A DNA stretch of 7,343 nucleotides from Desulfobacterales bacterium (GCA_016735355.1 JAERRQ010000374.1:1-7343), one strand, 5' to 3'; shown: positions 1 to 5,244, counted from the first letter of the stretch. The notes: generated by a model from the sequence alone, not told the origin. A program made the numbers and translations.

Positions 1-87
1 GCGGCTTAAGTGGCATTATAATTGCTTACTATTAACAGGTAAATGGGATGAAGTTTTAATTCTCCTTTCCTTCATTCCAAACCTCCG

Positions 88-137
88 ACCCTGTCAGGAT
101 GCCCTCTCCTGACAGGGTTTTCTTTTTATTTTTTCCC
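88..137 (+). terminator. Rho-independent terminator of an upstream gene outside the window
   Basis: A perfect 12-bp inverted repeat (88-99 pairing with 107-118, 7-base loop) is followed directly by a long T-rich run on the plus strand (118-134). This is the textbook form of an intrinsic terminator. It reads left to right, so it most likely ends a gene that lies almost wholly left of the window. Bases 1-35 may hold its last codons: stops occur at 7-9 in one frame and 33-35 in another, and I cannot choose between them. On the minus strand the hairpin has no T-run after it, so it is not a good terminator for the genes on that strand. Confidence 0.85.
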
Positions 138-240
138 AAGACCATTATAAGCAAGAACCATTTCACGAAGTGCGTCTTTTTGCATAGTACGACATTTTAC
201 CTTCGGTGATGACTTCCGGCCAATCGATCAGTTGCCCCAT
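126..240 (-). pseudogene. Broken hicB-like antitoxin remnant
   Basis: No intact reading frame exists, but two minus-strand frames join into a recognisable HicB-type piece. The first (240 down to about 196) reads ...DWPEVITEGK. The second (194 to the stop at 126-128) reads CRTMQKDALREMVLAYNGLG followed by two Lys and a stop. HicB antitoxins of this kind usually read PEVITEGKT-x-EEC-R-x-M-x-x-DALxEM, so the two halves are in the right order with about 11 bases missing between them, which breaks the frame. The amino-terminal part is not clear: upstream of 240 the frame gives WLSYMGQLID before DWPEV and then soon degenerates. No hicA toxin is visible beside it. I see the split frames directly; the family name comes from remembered family sequence, and decay by deletion is inferred. 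Confidence 0.7.
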
Positions 241-352
241 GTATGATAACCATAATTGCCCCCATTGTCTTAATTGCTTTAGGCACTATTTTAACTATAA
301 GAATTTATGGTGTCAGATCAGATTTGATAAAGGTTGGTTCGCAGATTGCAAA

Positions 353-439
353 TTATTTTTGCGATTTGCAAATAAAGTTGCAAGGAATGCGAGTAGGAGA
401 ATTGAATCCTATAGGCTTTAAGATAATAATTTTGGAAAG
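353..439 (-). pseudogene. Probable mazF-like toxin fragment
   Basis: One minus-strand frame reads KIIILKPIGFNSPTRIPCNF and reaches a stop at 353-355. The intact MazF in this window reads AIIAPMTSKEFNFPTRIPCVF at the same place, which covers the conserved MazF core around the catalytic Thr/Ser. DNA identity is high over 27 bases (380-406 against 1404-1430, 25 matches) and falls away on both sides. The fragment has no start, no N-terminal Arg-Pro motif and no DQMRAVD segment. It is either the residue of a second mazF or a short sequence copied between the loci. Overlapping plus-strand open frames here have no ribosome binding site and look like shadows. Confidence 0.5.
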
Positions 440-504
440 GCCAGAGGGAGGAAGGCGTATTATAATACTCCGACGACCGATAACGCACCCCAAATTTTTA
501 TCTT

Positions 505-549
505 AAGGTCTATAATATAAAGGTCTAGAATATAAAGGTCTATAATATA
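505..549. repeat. Three 15-bp tandem direct repeats
   Basis: Three adjacent copies of a 15-base unit, AAGGTCTATAATATA, start at 505, 520 and 535; the middle copy differs by one base. They lie just after the 3' end of brnA and before the decayed TA remnants. Each unit contains TATAAT on the plus strand, but no gene starts downstream of it in that direction. They could be slippage products or a protein-binding array; nothing in the sequence decides this. Confidence 0.8.
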
Positions 550-556
550 AATATTT

Positions 557-835
557 TCAAAACGTCGCAGTATTAGGCGTCTGCTCCATGCTGTTGTTCG
601 CCATATCAGTAGAGGCAAGTAATGCTGATTTATTTTTGTGAGTTATTCGAATTAAAAATCGTAAGGCTTCATTCACTGATTCAGAGTTGGGGAACACTTC
701 AGCCACATCTGCTTCTATACGAACTGTTGGCCCATAAAAACTTTTTCGCTCAGTGCCAACCTTTCTTACTTTTAAACCCTTCAAATCATATTCTGGACGA
801 AGTTCATCATCCTTTTTAGTGTTATCCTTCTTCAT
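557..835 (-). CDS. brnA: BrnA-family antitoxin
   Basis: This 92-residue protein is the antitoxin of a type II BrnT-BrnA pair. Such antitoxins bind and neutralise the BrnT ribonuclease toxin and, alone or with it, repress their own promoter. The N-terminal DELRPEYDLKGLK (10-22) is the usual BrnA opening, and EADVAEVFPNSESVNEALRF (41-60) is the ribbon-helix-helix-like DNA-binding/dimerisation part. The start lies 14 bases inside the 3' end of brnT, and GGAAGAGAG about ten bases before it can serve as ribosome binding site, so the two are probably translationally coupled. Toxin first, antitoxin second is normal for this family. After about residue 67 the protein carries a tail (NKSALLAST... to TATF) that I do not recognise as part of the family core; it may be a read-through into foreign sequence. 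Confidence 0.85.
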   Translation of the reverse strand: MKKDNTKKDDELRPEYDLKGLKVRKVGTERKSFYGPTVRIEADVAEVFPNSESVNEALRFLIRITHKNKSALLASTDMANNSMEQTPNTATF

Positions 836-1100
836 AATCTTTTCGCTCTCTTCCGGTTGCTTCTCGTACGCTAATCAATCGGATTTTATTTTTTCGTTCT
901 GTATATGCCACGAGCAGCAAGCGGTTATTTATTGACTGCCCAATGATAATATATCGATGCTCATTATAGGAATGATCCGGATCAAAGAAATCAACGTATA
1001 GAGGATCATTGAATACAGTTTTCGCTTCATCAAATGAAACACCATGCTTAGAGAAATTGAAAGCGGCTTTATTTCGATTCCATTCAAATTCCATTAACAT
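822..1100 (-). CDS. brnT: BrnT-family ribonuclease toxin (DUF497)
   Basis: The 92-residue protein is the toxin of the BrnT-BrnA system, an RNase with a RelE-like fold that blocks translation when its antitoxin is lost. Family hallmarks are all present: FEWNRNKAAFNFSKHGVSFDEA (5-26) with the conserved KHGVSF, an EHRYIIIG strand (47-54), RLLLVAYTER (60-69), and the C-terminal IRLISVREATGRERKDYEE (73-91). Length is normal, so the toxin looks intact. Two Met codons occur at the start (1098-1100 and 1092-1094); neither has a Shine-Dalgarno sequence. A good extended -10 promoter places the transcript start almost on the first ATG, so translation may begin on a leaderless message. The gene is transcribed with brnA, which overlaps its end. 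Confidence 0.9.
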   Translation of the reverse strand: MLMEFEWNRNKAAFNFSKHGVSFDEAKTVFNDPLYVDFFDPDHSYNEHRYIIIGQSINNRLLLVAYTERKNKIRLISVREATGRERKDYEEG

Positions 1101-1106
1101 AAATTA

Positions 1107-1135
1107 AGTATAGCATAATCCATTAATTATTTAAA
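1107..1135 (-). promoter_or_regulatory. brnTA promoter (extended -10)
   Basis: On the minus strand a TATACT -10 box (1107-1112) is preceded by TGC, giving an extended -10, and 17 bases further up lies TTTAAA (1130-1135), which matches 4 of 6 bases of the -35 consensus. The expected transcript start, about seven bases past the -10, is at or next to 1100, the A of the first brnT ATG. CCATTAA occurs at 1091-1097 and again at 1119-1125, flanking the -10, and could be part of an antitoxin operator. The boxes are seen directly; promoter activity is inferred. Confidence 0.6.
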
Positions 1136-1179
1136 GATTTGAAATAACATTTTAATAAAACAGTGGTAACAGTGTTTAA

Positions 1180-1199
1180 ATTCCCGTGTGCGCGGGAAT
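1180..1199. repeat. REP-like palindrome
   Basis: The arms ATTCCCG (1180-1186) and CGGGAAT (1193-1199) form a short hairpin, followed by GACA. Very similar GC-rich hairpins of the form ATTCCCG...CGGGAATGAC are common dispersed repeats in proteobacterial genomes. It lies in the 159-base gap between mazF and brnT, and could end mazEF transcription or protect its 3' end, but there is no T-run to make it a standard terminator. Confidence 0.6.
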
Positions 1200-1259
1200 G
1201 ACAGTTGTAATGTATCAACACAATTTTAACAAATCGGTAATGCTCTCGTATAGCCCGGA

Positions 1260-1595
1260 TTAATATGCAAAAAGTTCTTGCAAACAATTCACTGCCTTGA
1301 TTTGAGTATTTTTTGAAATTACGCCAAGTTTTTGTACCAGCCTGGATTTGTCCACTGCCCGCATTTGGTCTAGTAGAATAAGTCCTTTTTTACCTTTGAA
1401 GACGCAAGGAATTCGAGTAGGAAAATTGAACTCTTTTGATGTCATTGGAGCAATAATAGCGGTTTTTAACGAAGACATTTCATCTGGTGAAAGAACAACA
1501 CATGGTCTTATTTTTTTTATCTCTGAGCCTTGTGTCGGGTCCAATTGAACCAACCAAATATCAAATCTATGAATATTCGGGTTCACCATTTCCAT
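1260..1595 (-). CDS. mazF: MazF/PemK-family endoribonuclease toxin
   Basis: The 111-residue protein is a MazF-type toxin, a ribosome-independent, sequence-specific mRNA interferase held inactive by MazE. It shows the full fold: HRFDIWLVQLDPTQGSE (9-25), then IRPCVVLSPDEM (29-40) with the catalytic Arg30, AIIAPMTS (46-53) with Thr52 at the second active-site position, FPTRIPC (58-64), and GLILLDQMRAVDKSRL (71-86). Length is typical, so it looks active. The annotated ATG (1595) overlaps the end of mazE by 13 bases. The ATG two codons later (1587-1589) is better spaced from a GATGAG sequence and is an equally good start. The gene depends on the mazE promoter. Confidence 0.92.
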   Translation of the reverse strand: MEMVNPNIHRFDIWLVQLDPTQGSEIKKIRPCVVLSPDEMSSLKTAIIAPMTSKEFNFPTRIPCVFKGKKGLILLDQMRAVDKSRLVQKLGVISKNTQIKAVNCLQELFAY

Positions 1596-1837
1596 TGCTC
1601 ATCGTCGATTAATGGAGCATCTAACCATTCCTGATCAATTTGGCCGGCTCCTTTTGTTTCAAGAACCTTATCAAATTCCTTTTCCCAACCTTGCCTTGGT
1701 TTTTGCACAGGTTGTATTAAAAGTCCTTCATCAATAATTTTGAATACTAATTCTTTGTTTTCTAATTGAGCTTGTTCAATAATTGCTTTTGGAATTCTTA
1801 CACCTCGTGAGTTTCCAATTCTTGTTAAAGTTGTCAC
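1583..1837 (-). CDS. mazE: MazE-family (AbrB/SpoVT fold) antitoxin
   Basis: This is the antitoxin partner of MazF. Its N-terminal half, TLTRIGNSRGVRIPKAIIEQ, is the swapped-hairpin AbrB DNA-binding domain and is nearly canonical. The acidic C-terminal part, with several Trp and Asp/Glu residues ending in DEQWKW, is the flexible segment expected to thread along MazF. I start it at the GTG at 1835-1837 (84 residues) because GGAGG lies five bases upstream. An in-frame ATG at 1847-1849 would add four residues, but the GGAGG overlaps that ATG codon and the three codons after it, so it cannot serve that start. Gene order antitoxin-toxin and the short overlap are standard for mazEF. The promoter and a likely autoregulatory operator lie just upstream. 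Confidence 0.9.
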   Translation of the reverse strand: MTTLTRIGNSRGVRIPKAIIEQAQLENKELVFKIIDEGLLIQPVQKPRQGWEKEFDKVLETKGAGQIDQEWLDAPLIDDEQWKW

Positions 1838-1842
1838 AACTG

Positions 1843-1847
1843 CCTCC
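1843..1847 (-). promoter_or_regulatory. mazE ribosome binding site
   Basis: GGAGG on the minus strand lies five bases before the GTG at 1835-1837 and overlaps the only upstream in-frame ATG. This site decides the start in favour of GTG. Confidence 0.75.
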
Positions 1848-1859
1848 ATTTATGATTCA

Positions 1860-1880
1860 TGTAATCACATTATAATTACA
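1860..1880. promoter_or_regulatory. Putative MazE/MazEF operator (inverted repeat)
   Basis: TGTAAT (1860-1865) and ATTACA (1875-1880) form a perfect 6-bp inverted repeat with a 9-base spacer, about two helical turns from end to end. It covers the -10 box of the mazE promoter (1869-1874). An AbrB-fold antitoxin binding here would block RNA polymerase, which is the usual autoregulation of mazEF. The repeat is seen; the binding protein is inferred. Confidence 0.55.
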
Positions 1881-1897
1881 AAATGGATTGTTGTCAA
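1869..1897 (-). promoter_or_regulatory. mazEF promoter, perfect sigma-70 consensus
   Basis: On the minus strand TTGACA (1892-1897) and TATAAT (1869-1874) are separated by exactly 17 bases. Both hexamers match the housekeeping consensus at all six positions. Transcription should start near 1862, giving a leader of about 25 bases before the GTG start of mazE. Confidence 0.85.
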
Positions 1898-1938
1898 ATC
1901 ACGCCTTACTTCCCTAAAAACAATCATTGCAATAGCAA

Positions 1939-1970
1939 CAGTAGAGACAAGGCATGCCTTGTCTCTACTG
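1939..1970. repeat. Perfect 32-bp palindrome
   Basis: Bases 1939-1954 are the exact reverse complement of 1955-1970, with no loop, centred on GGCATGCC. The sequence (arms CAGTAGAGACAAGGCA) resembles dispersed palindromes with a GTAGAGAC...GTCTCTAC core that I recall from many bacterial genomes. It starts 16 bases after the motB stop and could act as a transcription barrier or RNA-stabilising hairpin, but no T-run follows on the minus strand. Confidence 0.85.
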
Positions 1971-1986
1971 AAGATGCCGATTTTTG

Positions 1987-2760
1987 TTAAATTTGGGATT
2001 TTTTTAATTGAAGGGTTATTTCAACCCGTCGGTTTCTTTTTCTACCCTCAGGACTGTCATTACTTTCCATAGGGCGGTACTCTCCGAAACCCATTGTTGA
2101 AATACGTTTAGGTTGAACATGTGCCTGGTTGAGAAGGATTTCTACGACCGAGGCCGCGCGGGCCATGGAGAGGGCGAGATTGGATTTATAAAGCCCGCCG
2201 CGTTTGATAGGTACATTATCGGTATGTCCTGCAATTATTATATCGCCTTCGGTTTTTTTAAGAACAGATGCGATTTTTTGCAGCATTTTCACTATTTCCG
2301 GTCGAACATAGGCCTTGCCGGAATCAAAGGTGCTTTCTCCCATCATTCTAATTGTTACGCTGTTGTCTCCGGTCTCTACTTTTATAAGGTCTTTTATCTC
2401 ATTAATATCGGCATGGTGACCATCTTTCAGCTCTTCGCCTATTTCTTCTTTCAGCTGGGTGGCAATTACCTCCTCTCTTTGAAAAGGTGAAAAGATATGC
2501 TGATTAAAATCTTTGGCGATTATTTTCATTCCCATGGGACTGTCCATCACCCTCTCTTTGCGCTGAACACCAAAAGCATTTGCCATGGAACCTGCCACTT
2601 CTTTGTAAACAGCCTTGTCTGTTTCCGAAAATGAAAGCAGGAGTACAAAAAAACAGAGCAGCAGGCTCATAAGATCGCCGAATGTTACAACCCAGTCGGG
2701 CGCGCCTTCTTCAACAGGTTTTTCCGGTACATTAGAATCACTACTCACTGGAATCACCAT
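1987..2760 (-). CDS. motB: Flagellar stator protein MotB/PomB
   Basis: This inner-membrane protein forms the ion channel of the flagellar motor with MotA and anchors it to peptidoglycan. From the ATG at 2760 it has 257 residues. A single membrane segment (about 24-44) has the sequence VTFGDLMSLLLCFFVLLLSFSE, very close to Vibrio PomB, with the ion-binding Asp at residue 29. A periplasmic linker follows, then an OmpA-like domain with GHTDN (178-182), SNLALSMARA (193-202) and the closing RKRNRRVEI. The start is uncertain: the frame is open back to a GTG at 2782-2784, and a GTG at 2746-2748 would leave a short overlap and an N-terminus of PomB-like length. All options overlap the end of motA, so the pair is coupled. 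The similarity points to a sodium-type stator. Confidence 0.9.
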   Translation of the reverse strand: MVIPVSSDSNVPEKPVEEGAPDWVVTFGDLMSLLLCFFVLLLSFSETDKAVYKEVAGSMANAFGVQRKERVMDSPMGMKIIAKDFNQHIFSPFQREEVIATQLKEEIGEELKDGHHADINEIKDLIKVETGDNSVTIRMMGESTFDSGKAYVRPEIVKMLQKIASVLKKTEGDIIIAGHTDNVPIKRGGLYKSNLALSMARAASVVEILLNQAHVQPKRISTMGFGEYRPMESNDSPEGRKRNRRVEITLQLKKSQI

Positions 2761-3523
2761 CCTTATTATTTGAAATTTGTTCACGTTTTTTTGGAGAAAG
2801 GAATATTTTCAAGGATTCTTCCAGCACCATCGGGGCTATACCGCGTGTGATTGCCACGGCGCCTTCAACAATAATATTTTTATAGACCTGCTCTTCATTG
2901 CATCTGAATTGTAATTTTTCGGCTATGGGGATACAAACAAGGTTTGCGACAACTGCTCCATACAGGGTTGTAAGCAGAGCAACCGCCATTGAGGGGCCGA
3001 TACTGGCAGGATCGGACATATTTGCCAGCATCTGGACAAGCCCTATTAATGTTCCTATCATGCCGAAGGCCGGCGCTGTTGCGCCGATGCCCTTGAAAAA
3101 ACTCTGTCCCAGGGTATGGCGCTGCACAGTCAGGCGAATATCCTTGTTAAGCATGTCTGTGATTAAACCTTCATCATATCCGTCGGAAAGATATGCAAGA
3201 GCTTTGGCTGCGAAATTATCCTTCGGTTCTTCTTTTTCCAGAGCTATTAATCCTTCTTTTTTTGCTATTCTGGTATAGGATACCATGTCTGAAATTATTT
3301 TATCGGGCGGATCAACTTTTATTAGAAAAGCTTTCATGGCAACCTGAATCGAACCAATAACTTCAGCCATTGTGAATTTTATAAAAGCAGTTGCGATGCT
3401 TCCACCTACAACGATCAGCAGCCCCGGCACATTAATAAAAATACCGGCGCTGCCGCCCATAATAACTGCTGAAAGTACTAAACCAGTTCCTCCCAGAAGA
3501 CCTATAACTGTTGCAATATCCAT
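2741..3523 (-). CDS. motA: Flagellar stator protein MotA/PomA
   Basis: The 260-residue membrane protein is the torque-generating stator subunit. Four hydrophobic segments are visible near 4-24, 30-50, 147-167 and 180-202, with a large cytoplasmic loop between the second and third. The loop carries RIAKKEGLIALEKEE (85-99), the charged stretch that meets the rotor. Conserved TAPAFGMIGTLIGLVQML (149-166) contains Pro151 and Thr158, and MAVALLTTLYGAVVAN (179-194) contains Thr186; these threonines fall at the same numbers as in Vibrio PomA, where they matter for sodium coupling. AAGGA five bases before the ATG is a good ribosome binding site. It lies 80 bases after the HD-GYP regulator on the same strand and overlaps motB. 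No other flagellar genes are in the window. Confidence 0.93.
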   Translation of the reverse strand: MDIATVIGLLGGTGLVLSAVIMGGSAGIFINVPGLLIVVGGSIATAFIKFTMAEVIGSIQVAMKAFLIKVDPPDKIISDMVSYTRIAKKEGLIALEKEEPKDNFAAKALAYLSDGYDEGLITDMLNKDIRLTVQRHTLGQSFFKGIGATAPAFGMIGTLIGLVQMLANMSDPASIGPSMAVALLTTLYGAVVANLVCIPIAEKLQFRCNEEQVYKNIIVEGAVAITRGIAPMVLEESLKIFLSPKKREQISNNKDGDSSE

Positions 3524-3603
3524 ATCAATCCTTAATAATTTTTATCAGCAGCTTATAACACCTTAAGCGCGGCGCCCAAAAAGCTGTTACTAAAGCGAAG
3601 TGT

Positions 3604-4779
3604 TCATACAGGCCGCAGGCCGCTCTTGAGAATAAAAACATTATGGTCAAAATGCTTCAAAGTACGATATGTCCGGAGCTTTTCAATATTATAAAGAGTA
3701 AGTTCCGTATTCGCCGGCATTATTATGGCCCCGGTTTTCATGCGTACATCCCTGGTAAGCACCATACCGTTTTGTAAATCATCCAGGCTGATTTCCAGGT
3801 AATCCTTTCTGTTTTCCTTCTGAATATTCTCCATATTGATTTCAAGAAGATAATTTACTATCTCCGGTGCGAGCTGATAACTGCTAAGCTTGTAAAGCAT
3901 ACCCGGAATATCTCCAAGATTGATTGCTCCCCTGTTTACCAGATTATCATATATGGATGCGGCAGATACAATCTGAGCATGAAGAGGCAGTTCATCTCCC
4001 TGTAGACCATCAGGAAAACCTTTTCCATTATACTGTTCGTGATGGGCTCTTACAATTTTTGCTGCAGGATGCAGGAATTCAATCTCTTGCAGAATGAGCT
4101 CTCCCCGCTCCGGGTGTGAAAGGTACTGATTTTTTTCTTCGTCTTTTAATTCGGTTCTTTTGCTTGAAAAAATTTTATTTGGAAGACCAATCATACCTAT
4201 ATCGTGGAGCAGGGCGGCAGCCTCAATCACCCGATACTCCTTCACAGGTATTTCAGTACATCTTTTCGCAAGCATTAAAGAAAGTCCTGCTACTCTTCGA
4301 CAATGCCCGCCCAGCTTTTCGCTAAATACCTCAATAAGACTTGTAAATGTCCGCAAGGTTTGGTAATAATTTTTTTCAAGCTCCTCATATCTACATAGAG
4401 CTTCTTTTTCAAAATTAACGATTCGGGAGCCTATATCTATGCGTGACCGTAGTTCATCGTAGCAGACAGGCTTGACAAGATAATCATCCGCGCCTGCTTC
4501 CATAGCCTGAATAATTGTCTCATGATTATTCCCGGGGCATATAATGATGAAGTAAATATATTGATTAAAATTTTTTGAGCGAATTATCTTGCAAAAGTCG
4601 AGGTCGTCCATTTTCGGCATTCCCCAGTCGCAGACAATAATGTCTGTTTGGGTGGATTCAAGCATTGAGCATGCGTCCAACGCATTATCGTTTGAAGATA
4701 CATTGTACCCCCATTTTTTTAGATTGCACTCATGCTGACGCAGAGTTACCGGGTTGTTATCGATAACCAGTATATTCAT
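3604..4779 (-). CDS. Response regulator: receiver plus divergent HD-GYP domain
   Basis: This cytoplasmic protein has 391 residues. Residues 1-120 form a receiver with Asp51 as phosphoacceptor and Lys103 in LVKP. The usual Ser/Thr switch residue is Cys81. Residues 145-285 align with HD-GYP c-di-GMP phosphodiesterases: His159, LLHDIG (190-195) with the His192-Asp193 pair, HPERG (222-226) and AHHEQYNGKGFPDG (245-258). Three signature positions differ: HDIGK is HDIGM (Met196), GYP is GFP (254-256), and the ADxxDAL motif is ASIYDNL (274-280), so a likely metal-binding Asp is Ser275. The C-terminal part (325-391, LQNGMVLTRDV...G..I.PANTELT) is the extra domain often seen after HD domains in RpfG-like regulators. 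It may hydrolyse c-di-GMP weakly, or only bind it. The ribosome binding site is a weak A-rich AAGAA. It is followed by motAB and sits divergent from a hybrid kinase, its probable partner. Confidence 0.88.
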   Translation of the reverse strand: MNILVIDNNPVTLRQHECNLKKWGYNVSSNDNALDACSMLESTQTDIIVCDWGMPKMDDLDFCKIIRSKNFNQYIYFIIICPGNNHETIIQAMEAGADDYLVKPVCYDELRSRIDIGSRIVNFEKEALCRYEELEKNYYQTLRTFTSLIEVFSEKLGGHCRRVAGLSLMLAKRCTEIPVKEYRVIEAAALLHDIGMIGLPNKIFSSKRTELKDEEKNQYLSHPERGELILQEIEFLHPAAKIVRAHHEQYNGKGFPDGLQGDELPLHAQIVSAASIYDNLVNRGAINLGDIPGMLYKLSSYQLAPEIVNYLLEINMENIQKENRKDYLEISLDDLQNGMVLTRDVRMKTGAIIMPANTELTLYNIEKLRTYRTLKHFDHNVFILKSGLRPV

Positions 4780-4798
4780 TTTTTTCTTAAAATCTAAG

Positions 4799-4937
4799 TT
4801 GGGCGATTAGCTATTAGTATTGAAAAATCAAGGTATTACATCAGTAAAAAATAACACCCAATGGGTGAAAATTGGTAATCGTAAAACATCTTGTAACCAT
4901 TAAGCTAATAGCTAACAGCTAAAGGTTAACCGCTCAA
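4799..4937. repeat. Imperfect palindromic element, MITE-like
   Basis: Two separate inverted repeats share the same centre, base 4861: the inner CACCCA/TGGGTG (4855-4867) and an outer perfect 11-bp pair TTAGCTATTAG (4807-4817) with its complement (4905-4915). The 37 bases between them on each side match at about 15 positions when folded. Beyond the outer pair TTGGGCGA (4799-4806) resembles the complement of the right end (TTGAGCGG, 4930-4937) if a 14-base gap is allowed. This fits an old non-coding insertion or a large hairpin. I see no clear target duplication. Any promoter of the HD-GYP gene must lie in or beyond it, since only 19 bases separate it from that ATG. Confidence 0.5.
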
Positions 4938-5244
4938 TTCAGGTAAATATAGATCGGGATTTGTTTAAAACAGATTTGGTTGTTTTTATTTTTAACGATA
5001 TTATGCATATCCTGAGCCAATAGATACTTAGGAAGCGATCAAAAGCCCTTGATTTCGATATTTCCATTTAAAAAAAATGTTCATTATTAAGATTATTAGA
5101 AATTAACTCAACCAAAGATTAAAATTGCGAATTAATTTAAAAAAATCATATATTCTGAGCAGAAATATTGACGGTTTGTCAAAAATATGGCAGGTGTTAT
5201 AAAAATATGTTTTAACTGTTAAGTGATGGCTGATTAAATAACTT
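4938..5244. other. AT-rich gene-free leader upstream of the kinase
   Basis: No coding frame or RNA gene can be supported in these 307 bases. They are very AT-rich and contain short inverted repeats: ATCAA/TTGAT at 5038-5053, TTCTG/CAGAA at 5153-5164, and TTGAC/GTCAA at 5168-5182 with a 5-base loop. The last sits about 65 bases before the kinase ATG and might be an operator. No convincing -35/-10 pair with standard spacing was found; a TTGACG at 5168 has no -10 at 16-18 bases. No decayed PAS or sensor domain is readable in the kinase frame, which has several stops here. Confidence 0.5.

Noticed and set aside
206..506. Plus-strand open frames of 71 and 87 residues, one with a hydrophobic N-terminus
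   Set aside because: No ribosome binding site, no recognisable family, and the DNA reads as hicB-like and mazF-like remnants on the opposite strand.
505..549. Tandem repeats as a CRISPR array or origin iterons
   Set aside because: The 15-bp units are adjacent without spacers, only three in number, and there are no cas or replication genes nearby.
1939..1970. Perfect palindrome as the intrinsic terminator of motB
   Set aside because: No T-run follows it on the minus strand.
3534..3560. GCTGATAA on the minus strand upstream of motA as a sigma-28 (flagellar) promoter
   Set aside because: The -10-like box matches 7 of 8 bases, but the -35 is poor with wrong spacing and the transcript would start almost on the ribosome binding site.
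5186..5205. TGGCAGG-like sequence upstream of the kinase as a sigma-54 promoter
   Set aside because: The matching GC element at the required spacing is absent.
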